A stretch of 64,000 bases of DNA from Euphorbia lathyris (lineage: Eukaryota; Streptophyta; Magnoliopsida; Malpighiales; Euphorbiaceae). Each line of letters starts with the position of its first letter. Position 1 is the first letter of the stretch. The stretch covers positions 4,293,001 through 4,357,000 of the forward strand of contig NC_088916.1 in assembly GCF_963576675.1 (NCBI RefSeq), in the 5' to 3' direction. The notes below the pieces were generated by a model, which did no database searches, had not been told where the DNA came from, and saw nothing but the letters and a program-made list of their open reading frames with translations. Below, piece after piece: positions 54,409-64,000 of the stretch. A program made the position numbers and the translations under genes.

Positions 54409-54867
54409 ACGCCACATGTAGGGTTGAGAACGCCCCGCGTATTGGCCCATTCCGTTAATAATTTCCTGCGTGTGGATCGGATTCAGAACAGTTGTCTCAA
54501 ACACGCCCCACGTAGACTGATATACGCTCCGCGTATTTGAGCTCCTGAGATTTAATAGCTTGAATCGTGCCTTTTACGCCACACGTAGCCTAGAGGACGC
54601 CTCAGGTATTTGAGTTCCTGGTTCTTTGGATTGAAGAATTCCCAAATACGCCTCGCGTGTAAGGTGGGACGCCGCGCGTTACGCCTGTTGACTTGGGAGA
54701 CCATGCAGTCTGACCTTCATGATTGAGCTTATCATTGCTTCTACGCCCCGCGTGGTGGTTCATATGCCCCGCGTATCAGTGGGTAAGTCCCACGTGATGC
54801 CTGTGGACTGAGCAATCATTCTGACTAGGTGTCACACGCCCCGCGTGGAGGTTGATACGCCCCGCGT
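54409..54867. promoter_or_regulatory. Six pairs of ACGCCCCGCGT-type 11-mers, pair spacing 21 bp
   Basis: Starts of the motifs: 54,409/54,430; 54,503/54,524; 54,576/54,597; 54,648/54,669; 54,743/54,764; 54,836/54,857. Four are exact repeats at 54,430, 54,743, 54,836 and 54,857; the others differ by one to three bases. Each pair has a 10-bp spacer of varied sequence. Pairs are 72-73 or 93-95 bp apart. Eight of the twelve contain CGCG; most of these include CCGCGT, which fits the CGCG box of CAMTA factors (VCGCGB). Confidence 0.8.
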
Positions 54868-55104
54868 ATGTCGGTGGGATTTTGCTCCTTACTCATACCT
54901 GAAATACAATTCTCGAGAGCCGAGTTAGCTTGACGTTTTAGTTTCTAAATTTAATAAAAAATAAAGACAATTAACCGAAAGTGCGGAATTTATTTTTGTT
55001 TCGTTATTTTATTAAAAACACTCTATTTTTGCAATTAAACTTATTTATTTAGTCCAAAATTAAACTGTAAATCACGCTAAAAGATAGGGACGAAATGCCC
55101 CTAT

Positions 55105-56441
55105 TGTTGGGCCCTTATAACGTTACAAGTATAGTTCCAAGGGTGGGTTATGAACTATTTAAAAAATTTAAGCTAGGGCAGACTTCTTTTTCGTGAGAAA
55201 AAGGTTTGGACATCGGCGCTGAGTGAATAGCAAGATACTAGCTTAGTCAACTAGTGACTAGGTCAGTTTCTTTACTTGAGTCAGGAGATAGCACTTAGAG
55301 TCTATTCCTGAGCTCGGATATTCAACGCGCACAACTTAGCTTGACCTCTTTACTTGGTCAGTTTTTGTTTAAGCAAGCAATAAATATATAAAGGAGTTAA
55401 AGGTTAGAAATATGTTACTCAGCAGATTTATCCAGGTTCGGCCTCCAAGCCTACGTCCTGTCCCCGGAACACGTTCCGAGATTTCGAATTCTCTACTGAG
55501 CTCTTTAACGGTAGAGCATCAAACCTTTTACAATCTTAGCAACTGAGTATAACAAGAGTACCTTCCTCTATACCTCTACTCAATCCTAATCTCTCGCTGA
55601 GTACTATAACCGAGTACTCAGCCTCTCCTTTCTAATCTCTAGAAATGATAAGTGTTTGTCCTAAACAATGATTGCTAAGACACCTTAGATGATTGAATAA
55701 TCACTCTAGACTTTTACACAAAAGATATGAAATATAGTGTAAGATTGCTTTGCTTTTGCTTGGAGAACTTTGCGTAGAAATTTGGTCAGCGTAATGGCTT
55801 GTTCTAGTTCTCTGTTGAATGAAGCAACTGAAGGGCACTATTTATAGAGACGTCTGAGGTGTCAGTCATTTCGAATTTCGAAATAACCGTTGGAGGGAAA
55901 CGGCTTCCTGTCGTTGTCATCCTGACTTGCTCAGAGCTCTCGGCCAATCAGATTTAAGTATCTTCTGTCCTCGGTCAGCTTTTGGTCAGCTCGGCAGATT
56001 GTCTCTCCATTTATGGTAATGTCAACTAGACAGCATACTGTGTCTTCTGAACTTTACCCAAAGTGGAAACACTTTGTCTGGAAGTTGTTCTTAGCCAGCT
56101 GCTGTCTTGTACTGTTTGTCGAATCAACTCAACAGCTTCGTCCCGAAGTTGTTCCACGAAGGTCTTCTAGATCCTTCTCTTGCTGAGCTGCGTTTTGTAC
56201 ATAACGACAGTGTTTTGACATACGCGGGCCGAGTTGCCTTAAACTGTTTGACTTGGGCTTTGACTTCCGTATTAGGCTTTGGGCCTTTTAATCTTGTGTC
56301 TTATAAACAATTTAACTCAACATTGAACAAACACATTAGTAGAATAAATCAAAGCATTTAAACTTAGTGTGTTTAGAATATATTTTAATTACACTTAAAC
56401 AATTTTGTCAAATCAAAATTATGTGGAAAGGTGTTTCAACA
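55105..56441 (-). repeat. 3' LTR of Sirevirus-like copia element
   Basis: Plus-strand ends TGTTGGGCCC and GTTTCAACA (TGTTG/CAACA). A PPT on minus (caaaatgggggagtt, 56,442-56,456) abuts it. TATAAATA on minus lies at 55,839-55,846. 1,337 bp. The 5' LTR is beyond the right edge. Confidence 0.82.
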
Positions 56442-56986
56442 AACTCCCCCATTTTGATGTTGGCAAAACTATTCAGCGAAGAACTCAGTATTGAGCTCCC
56501 CCATGATAGTTGACCTAATATATCTTAGCAAACTCCCCCGTAAGGGTTGAGCTACTGACTTAGTTTTACTCTAAACATTTGAAGGTTTAATCGAGTAGGT
56601 CTGAGGTCAGTTTTCAGATATAGGTCAGCTCATGGAACATATTCTATTTTACTCAGTGTTTAAGCGGAAGTTATAGCATTCAGAGGGCACTGAGTAATTT
56701 GTTGTTCAATGAGTTTTATAAGACAATATTATATAATCATATAAGTCAATGGCAAACATGTTATCAGCATTAGGTACGATCAACAAGTTTTATAAGCATT
56801 AAACATGGTTGATGTAATTGAAGATACATAATAACTTAATACTCAGCATCATAGATAATAACTCATAACTCAGTTTTTGTATAAAAAGATGCAAGTATTG
56901 ATATTACTAGAAGTAGTCAGTGTATACAACAAAAGATAAACATACACATAGAGACTACAAACTTAGCATAACTGAGCTAGCCTAAT

Positions 56987-59870
56987 TTCTATTTCTTTTT
57001 CTTTTGTTTGGACTGACTATGCTCATGCTGTGTTCTAGCTTGTTCTTTCTCCCCTGTTTTGTCAGCATCGGGAGGAGGAATTCTAAAAGCGTTGGTTAAG
57101 ACGGCTCTGGTCAGTTCCGTGGACAACGTCTTAAGTCGATCGGCGCTTTCATTGACACCATCAAAAATAGCAACTCCATCATCTGATACCTCGGCGGGTA
57201 TATTAAGTTCAGCAGTGCTGATCATGCTTACTATGAAGGCTTAAGATTTACCTATCCAGGTAAGTGCATCGGTCAGACCAGCAACGACTTGATGAAAAGT
57301 CTTCAGTAAGGATGTGTCATAGTATTGACGCTGAATATTTGTGTGACGTATGTGATTGAAGGTTTGTCTAGTGATAGACAACATTTCATTTTGCTTCATA
57401 GAGTCAGTATCCATCTCTTGCTTGTTCAAGTTCAGCAATCGAACGGCCTCACCAATTTGCTCCACTGAGCACTGAGAATAGGAGACCATTTGCTCGTTGG
57501 TTTTGATTTGCTCGGTGTGAAGCTGAGCAAAGAGCATTTTTACTTCATCAGAAGTTGCATAGCGCGTGTTCGCAGCTGACAAAGTCTGAACTTGTTCCGA
57601 AGAGCGTTGAGATGTTGAACTATTGTCAGCTGGATCTCAGCCAGCTTTGTGATAGAATCCTGCTTAGCTTGCTGTGCTTGAAAGGTAACGATGACACTCA
57701 GCAAGTCCTTGAATCCCTTGACTTCGTTGAGAAGCTGGGTTACATGGGAGAGCTGAGTTGTCTCAGCAGTAGAAGATCCAGCAGCAGGTTGAATGGTTTG
57801 ATGAAGGTCTTTGATTAGTGTTTGCACCGAGTCGATGATTCTTTTTCCAGACTCGGTAGCATGCAAGTAGCTAAGAGGGCCTTCATTAACTTGCCTTGTT
57901 GCCTCAGTATGACCGGTTGGAAGAGGAGTCAGTGGAATAACGTGGTCAGTGACTGGAAGTGTGTTTCCAATATGCACTTGAGGTTTTGGTAGAGCTGATT
58001 GATCGGTAGTGGTGATGATTGGAGAGGAAGTAATTCTAATACTGTCTGTGCTTACAGGGGTAGGAATGTTTTGAGTCAGCACAATGCTTGGATTGACAGC
58101 ATTTACAGGAATTGACTCAACTTGACTTGTTGAGTTGGCGGAAGCATTCAAGTCGGCGTGTTCCTTTGGTGAAGAAACAGAGGCTTGCTTTTCAATGGAA
58201 GCCGATGGAGTAGTAGTTGGTTGTTTTCTGAAATTTTTTAGCTTGAGCTTAGAAGGGTCTTGGGTCGACTTCTGGATAACAAAATCAGGGACAGTTGGAG
58301 GAGGAGTGTCAATGACAGACTTCTGACTTGCCTTGATTAATCTTCTTCTTGGAGGAGGAGTGTCAGCATGAATAGATTCTCCTGAGTGAGAGGGAGAAGT
58401 TTCCTCTTGATCAGCATTAAGCTGGCCAGCTTGTTCTTGTCCTTGATCAACATTGTGTTGCTCAGGTTCTTGTTCAGCAGTCAACCCAGTATTGGTTGGC
58501 TCAGCATCAACTTCACTAGCTGTTTCCTCAGTGTCCTCAGCGTCATCCTGACCGCCTTCTACTTCTTGTTCTTCATCTTCTTCACTATCACCATCTAACT
58601 CTTCCTCAACTTGTGCAATGAAATGATCGTGCAGATGAACCTCATCTTCTTGATGCTCAACTATAGTTCCTAGACACTGTGTGTAGTGAGAATCACCAGG
58701 AACAATTACGTCAGTAGGAATAGCATCAATGGGAGTCAGTGTAGAAGACTTCTGCTTCTTTTGAGGTTGCTCATCAGCATTTGTTCTTTCCTCAATTTCA
58801 GGCTCTTCTTGCCTGCTCCTTTTCTCAACTGACTTAGGTCTTTCCTGACCTGGTTCAGCAGCTGACTTTGACTTCTTGGTCTGAGGCTCAGCCTTCTTTG
58901 AAGAGGTCACAACAGCTTTCCTCTTGCGGGCAGCTGGAGCCTTTGTCCTTTGGCTTTGCTTTGGAGCTGTTTCCTTAGCTTGTTGTTCAGCAGCAGCTTT
59001 TCCTTTCTTTAGTGGTTGATTGAACTTCAAAGCCCTCATCGAAGCAGCTGTTATTTCAGATCCTCTAGCTTTAACTTCATCAGTTAGGTCTATTTGATGA
59101 TCAATGAGGATCCTGGTGATGAGCGATCCCAGCCTGAGAGTTCTAGTGCTCCTTATGAACCCAGCAATCCAGAATACTGGTATGTTGATAGGCGTGTATG
59201 TCAGCATATGCCATATAAAGCATTGCTCGAAGTTTGTCGCTGAGCTGGTGCAGTTTATCTTTGGGTAAATAAAGTAGGTCAGCAGGTAATGAGCCATCTT
59301 TTGGTGCTGACACATGGATGAACTTGAGATTTCTCCAGAATGACCAGTGGGCTTGCAAAAGTTGACTTCGTAGTTAGTGTCATCCTGATCTCCAGTTCTT
59401 CTCAGTTTTGCTCCCTCATTTTTCAACTTTAGCAAATTCGCCAAATAGGTGGGATTGATGAAAATCGTTTTCCCCCTTACCACTGTTGTTAAGTAGTCCT
59501 GGTTATCGTCAGCGACTAGGAGATTGTGGTAGAACTCCCTTACTAGGTCAGGATAGGTGTGATTCCTAATGGAGAATAGCTCGGTCCATCCATTTTGCGA
59601 TATCCATTCGCAGAAGGGTTGTTCGGATGTCACGAAGGCCTCAGAAACCCATCATGAGAAGTCTACTTTCCATTCGCTAATGTTATCAAATACCTTTGTA
59701 TAGGTTCTGATTTTGGTCGGTTTTCCTTTGGAGGAGGTAGCTTGCCCAGTTTTGCCTTTGCTCGGCGTAGTGACCTTGGTGGTTTCAGGCACAGTAGTTT
59801 GCCTGGAGGGTTCATCGGAGCTGGTCTAAGGGTGACCGGCAACGGAGATATTGACGGAAACTCTAGTCAT
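56987..59870 (-). pseudogene. Extra ORF after pol of the Sirevirus-like element (plant transposon-protein domain), broken
   Basis: Starts at ATG 59,870. In-frame stops occur at ~59,827 (TAG) and ~59,655 (TGA), and the long frame 59,633-57,540 (697 codons) follows. The N part contains 'FCEWISQNGWTELF' and 'YPDLVREFYHNLLV', a domain widespread in plant transposon-associated proteins. The middle is Lys/Gln/Glu/Pro-rich low complexity (nuclear-type basic runs such as 'ARKRKAVV'); the C part is coiled-coil-like. A frameshift near 57,570 moves the rest to 57,582-57,241 and a stop separates the Lys tail ending at 56,987. Its place between RNase H and 3' LTR is that of the 'env-like' ORF of Sireviruses; I see no clear membrane segment. 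Function unknown. Confidence 0.7.
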
Positions 59871-60359
59871 TGTTTCAGAAAAAGGATTGGGAAGCTTTGA
59901 GAGTCTTAGAGAGAGAGAGAATGCTTTGCCAGAGATTTTAATAAGTGTAAAGAAAATAAAGAATGGGGATTTACCCATTATTTATAGCGATGAAGTGTGG
60001 ATCTTATCGAATCCATGTGTCAGTTTTGCCTTGGGATTGTCGACCGACAAAGATCCTGGCTTTTATGACACATTCGGCGCATACGTCATCCTAGGTGGCT
60101 ATTCGCGTGCTTTTTCATTCAATGCAACGGATCTAACACTCAGCGTTTAGAATACTAAGCGTTTTATATTCTGAGTGGTCAGTAGTATATGAAAGGATGA
60201 TTTCTCAGTTTGAGATTACTACTCGGTGTGCATATTTACTCAGTATTGATATGTTAAGTACTCAGCATAACAATCACTCAGCATGCATTTGTATAACTCA
60301 TTCAACATAGTAATTCACTCAGCATAAATTTACATTTTAGAACAGGAATTTACTGAAGA
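59871..60359. other. Spacer between pol and the extra ORF, no gene
   Basis: AT-rich with many 'ctcagcat' and 'ctcagt' words, as elsewhere in this element. No separate coding signal. Confidence 0.5.
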
Positions 60360-63300
60360 GGATTAAACATACCAATGGCTTCTCTCAGTATGCTGAACTG
60401 TTCACGAGCCAGTGGCTTTGTGAAGATATCCGCAAGCTGCTCATCCATTAGGACATAGGTCAGCTTTATCTCACCCTTGAGTACATGGTCTCTAATGAAG
60501 TTGATGTCTTATGCTGACATGCTTCATCCTGCTGTGTTGAATTGGGTTCTTTGATAGATCAATTGCACTTTTGTTGTCGCATTTGACCTCTATTGTCTTT
60601 GTATGAACACCATAGTCTTCAAGCTGTTGCTTAATCCATAGGACTTGAGCAACACAGTGACCAGCATCAATGTACTCAGCTTCAGTGGTAGACAAGGCTA
60701 CTGACGCCTGCTTCTTGCTGAACCAAGATACAAGACAGCTTCCTAAGAAATGACATCCTCCAGATGTGCTTTTCCGTTCTAGCTTGTCTTGACCATAGTC
60801 AGCGTCAGTGTATCCAACGAGTGTAAAACCATGAGTGTTGGGATACCATAAACCTGCATTCACTGAGCTTTGCAAATATCTAAGGATTCTTTTTACAGCT
60901 ATGTAATGAGATTCCTTAAGGTTAGATTGATATCTAGCACAGTAACATACTGAAAACTGAATGTCCGATCTACTTGCTGTTAAGTAAAGTAGAGAGCCTA
61001 TCATACCTCGATATAACTTGCTGTCTACTGACTTACCATTCTCGTCAGCGCAGAGGACAGTGTCAGTGCCCATAGGAGTGGATATTGGCTTGCAATTTTC
61101 AAGATTATATTTTTTCAATATCTCCTTGGCATATTTAGCTTGACTGATGAAGATGCCGTTCTTTCCTTGTTTGATTTGAAGTCCAAGGAAGAAGTTAAGT
61201 TCTCCCATCATAGACATTTCAAACTCAGTCTGTATTTGCTTGCTGAATTCCTTGCACATTGACTCATTAGTAGCACCGAAAATAATATCATCAACATATA
61301 TTTGAGCCAGCAGGGTATCTTTACCCTTTCTCTTAATGAATAAGGTTGTATCAGCTTTACCCCTAACATAGTTTCTAGTCAGCAGGAAACTGGTCAGCCT
61401 CTCATACCAAGCACGTGGTGCTTGCTTAAGGCCATACAGAGCCTTTTTGAGTTTATAAACGTGGTTTGGGAATTTAGGATCCTCAAACCCTGGAGGTTGA
61501 TTAACATAAACTTCCTCGTTTATAACTCCATTAAGGAATGCACTCTTAACATCCATTTGAAACAGTTTAAAGTTCATGTAAGATGCATATGCACATAAAA
61601 TCCTAATAGCCTCTAGCCTTGCCACTGGGGCAAAGGTCTCACCGTAGTCAATACCTTCTTGCTGACTGTAGCCCTGAGCTACAAGCCTTGCTTTGTTCCT
61701 GACTACGTTTCCTTGCTCATCCAGCTTGTTGCGGAAGACCCATCTTGTTCCAATGGTCTTCTGACTCCTTGGATGTGGCACTAACTCCCATACATCGTTT
61801 CTTCTGAATTGATCAAGTTCCTCTTGCATTGCGCTCATCCAGAATTCATCTTCCTCAGCATCAACGAAGTTCTTAGGTTCTTGAACTGAGACGAAGGCTA
61901 CATTGCTGAGGTACCTCCTGAGTTGGTTTCTTGTCATCAGGGTATTCTCAGCAGCATCAAGGATTGCACTCTCTGAGTGCCCTCTTGGAATCCTTATCTC
62001 TTTGGGTAGATTGATGTCTTGTGTTATCTATGTTTCAACAATCTCTGCAGGTGAAGACTGGTCAGTGAAAACAATATTTGGTTCACTTTTACCTTTGGTC
62101 AGCCCTTGAGGGAATGACTCAGCAACTGTATCTTGATCAGCGGGTGCTGAGTGTGGATCATCCTCGGTCAGCGGCAGATATCTTCCTGCAGGGTTAGTTT
62201 CATCGAACTCAACATGTACTGACTCTTCTAAAACTTGAGTTCGTTTATTGAAAACTCTGTATGCTTTGCTGTTTGTTGAGTAGCCTAAAAAGATAGCTTC
62301 ATCAGCTTTTGAGTCAAATTTAGCTAGGCTATCTTTAGTGTTTAAAATAAAACATTTACAGCCAAAGGCACGAAAGTATCCAATGTTGGGCTTTCGTCCT
62401 TTCCAAAGCTCGTAGGGGGTTTTCTTTAGTATAGGTCTAACAAGAGCCCTATTAAGAATATAGCACGCTGTGTTAACAGCTTCTCCCCAAAAATACTTTG
62501 GAAGCCTATGCTCACTCAGCATTATCCTGGCTATTTCAACCAGTGTTCTGTTCTTCCTTTCAACAACCCCATTTTGTTGAGGCGTTCTAGGAGCAGAAAA
62601 GTTATGGTCAATGCCGCTGGCTTCACAGAATTCAACAAACTGTTGGTTTTTGAATTCTCCACCATTATCACTTCGGATGTGAGCTAGTTTTAGGTCTTTA
62701 TCATTTTCAAGTTTTCTAACCAAATTTGAAAATGTCTCAAAGGTCTCATCCTTGCTACTCAGCAAGATGACCCAAGTGTACCGAGAGAAGTCATCTACAA
62801 TGACTAAGGAAAATCTTCTTCCACCCAGACTCAGCGGCTGGACTGGACCGAAGAGATCCAAGTGTAGTAATTCTAACGGACGCTTAGTTGAGACAATGTT
62901 TTTGCTATGAAAAGATTGTTTGGTTTGTTTTCCAGCTTGGCAAGCGTGGCATAATTGATCTTTTTCAAATCTAAGTTCAGGCAGTCCCTCAACCAATTGC
63001 TTTCTTACTAATTTGGCCAGGAGGTCCATGCTTACATGACCAAGTCTCCTGTGCTATAGCCAGGAATTTTCTTCCTTTGAAACTAAGCATACAGTTTTTG
63101 AAAATTTTTTCTCTAAGTCTAGCATAAAGACATTATCAATCCGAGGGGCAGTTAAAATTAACTCATTTGTTTTTCCCTCGTATATTTTACATCCAGTAGC
63201 ATCAAATATAACTTTTCTCCCATTGTCATATAGCTGAGCTACGCTGAGTAAGTTATATTTGAGTCCGCTGACTAGGGAGACTGACTCAATAGTAGGATTA

Positions 63301-64000
63301 CCTCCGATGGTTCCTGACCCTACTATCTTACCCTTTTTGTTGTCTCCAAAACTTACGCTTCCTCCTCGTTTACGCTCAAATATGATGAACTGAGTTTCAT
63401 CACCAGTCATGTGCCTCGAGCATGCGCTGTCAATATACCACATCTTTGACTTCTCAGCACACCTCAGGCTTACCTGCATTGTAACTAGTTACTTTTAGGT
63501 ACCCAATTCTTTTTGGGTCCTTGCTTGTTAGGTTCAACAGGTAAAGCATCATATTTTATTTTATGGCGGCATACTTGGACAGTATGGCCATTCTTTCCAC
63601 AGAAGTCACAGCTGACCTTCCGTTTCGGATTTCTCACTGACTGGTCAGCACCCCAGTGCTGAGTGTGCCAGCACACCTTTGTGGTGTGTCCTTTCTTCCC
63701 ACAGAAGTCACACTGGACATTCCGCTGGGGATTCCATCTCTGATGACCAGTACTTTGATACTGAGCATTCAGAGGAATATTTCTTTTGTTTTGAACCTTT
63801 AGTTGGTTCTGGATATTTGTGACGTCCTTTCTCAGTTTCTTTGAATCTGATTGGACTTCAGAGACAGACTTATGTATGATCTCCATATTATCATGCAAAG
63901 TTGAGTTGTCCTGAAGAAGGAATCTGAGGTCACTTAGCTTGACCTCTTCAACCTCGTCACAGCGCCTGCTGAGTGCTCTAATTTTCTTATTACAATTTTT
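60360..64000 (-). pseudogene. Sirevirus-like copia gag (3' part) and pol, nearly intact but frameshifted
   Basis: Right to left on minus: coiled-coil gag tail and two CCHC knuckles (CDFCGKKGHTTKVC, CDFCGKNGHTVQVC; 63,898-63,485); protease 'WYIDSACSRHMTG' (Ala where Gly is usual; ~63,440); integrase 'HLDLFGP', 'SDNGGEF', 'VERKNR' (63,029-62,028); RT 'DVKSAFLNG' and 'IYVDDIIFG' (61,937-61,270); RNase H 'STTEAEY' and '[10 protein letters not shown]' (~60,700-60,580). Stops separate the blocks at ~63,480, ~63,055 and ~62,025. At ~60,497 a one-base shift puts the RNase H end ('DEQLADIFTKPLAREQF') in another frame down to ~60,360. The 5' part of gag and the 5' LTR are outside the window. Confidence 0.88.

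Larger units (their letters stand above)
53466..55104 (-). mobile_element. LTR-like noncoding element carrying a phased CG-rich motif array
   Basis: TAGGGGCAAGTGTACCCC at 53,477 and TGCCCCTA at ~55,096 are short inverted ends. The block has no ORF, has a TATA box on minus (54,321-54,330), and 'caagtaataatcccgttaag' near its left edge resembles the 3' part of plant LTRs. The Sirevirus-like LTR follows directly on the right, so the element may be cut. Family unknown. Confidence 0.45.

Noticed and set aside
54409..54867. Coding repeat (7-residue period from 21-bp spacing)
   Set aside because: Stops occur between pairs in all frames examined and the spacers are not conserved as codons; a DNA-level array fits better.

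Overview
This is nuclear DNA from a eudicot plant. The reasons are AT-rich sequence, genes split by GT-AG introns, plastid-targeted amino-acid enzymes, the 3' end of a CC-NB-LRR-like resistance gene, Ty1/copia elements, MULE and hAT transposons, Au-type SINEs and many short TIR elements. The species cannot be named from the sequence. A ricin-B-type lectin gene family suggests a lineage that carries such lectins.

Layout. 0-0.5 kb: end of an LRR gene. 0.5-6 kb: intergenic DNA with MITEs and a ~195-bp tandem array. 6-13.3 kb: a decayed MULE (transposase on minus, GRF-type zinc-finger relic on plus) between two ~535-bp direct repeats. 14.7-23.8 kb: histidinol dehydrogenase, 14 exons, intact by reading (490 aa), with a last intron full of nested insertions. 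24.8-32.0 kb: a Ty1/copia element on minus with both LTRs, PBS, PPT and a 5-bp TSD, split by a 2-kb hAT element with an 8-bp TSD. 32.2-39.4 kb: a class I aminotransferase of the bifunctional aspartate/prephenate type, 10 exons, intact by reading (484 aa); the copia element ends ~270 bp before its start codon. 40.7-47.3 kb: three ricin-B-like loci on minus (a relic, a half copy and one full ORF) with no A-chain domain in the window. 47.5-50.5 kb: TIR elements, including one with a very long polypyrimidine/polypurine hairpin. 50.6-55.1 kb: pieces of LTR elements, one with a phased array of a CG-rich 11-mer upstream of a TATA box. 55.1-64.0 kb: a Sirevirus-like copia element on minus (3' LTR, extra ORF, pol, gag zinc knuckles) that runs off the right edge.

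The two housekeeping genes act in plastid amino-acid synthesis (last steps of histidine; arogenate/aspartate transamination toward Phe and Tyr). They lie in the same orientation but show no sign of co-transcription. The rest is mostly transposon-derived. The strongest non-standard signal is the six-pair ACGCCCCGCGT array at 54,409-54,867, where every pair is spaced exactly 21 bp. Next are the giant hairpin element at 48.4-49.3 kb and the repeat-flanked MULE, whose junction suggests exchange between filled and empty alleles.
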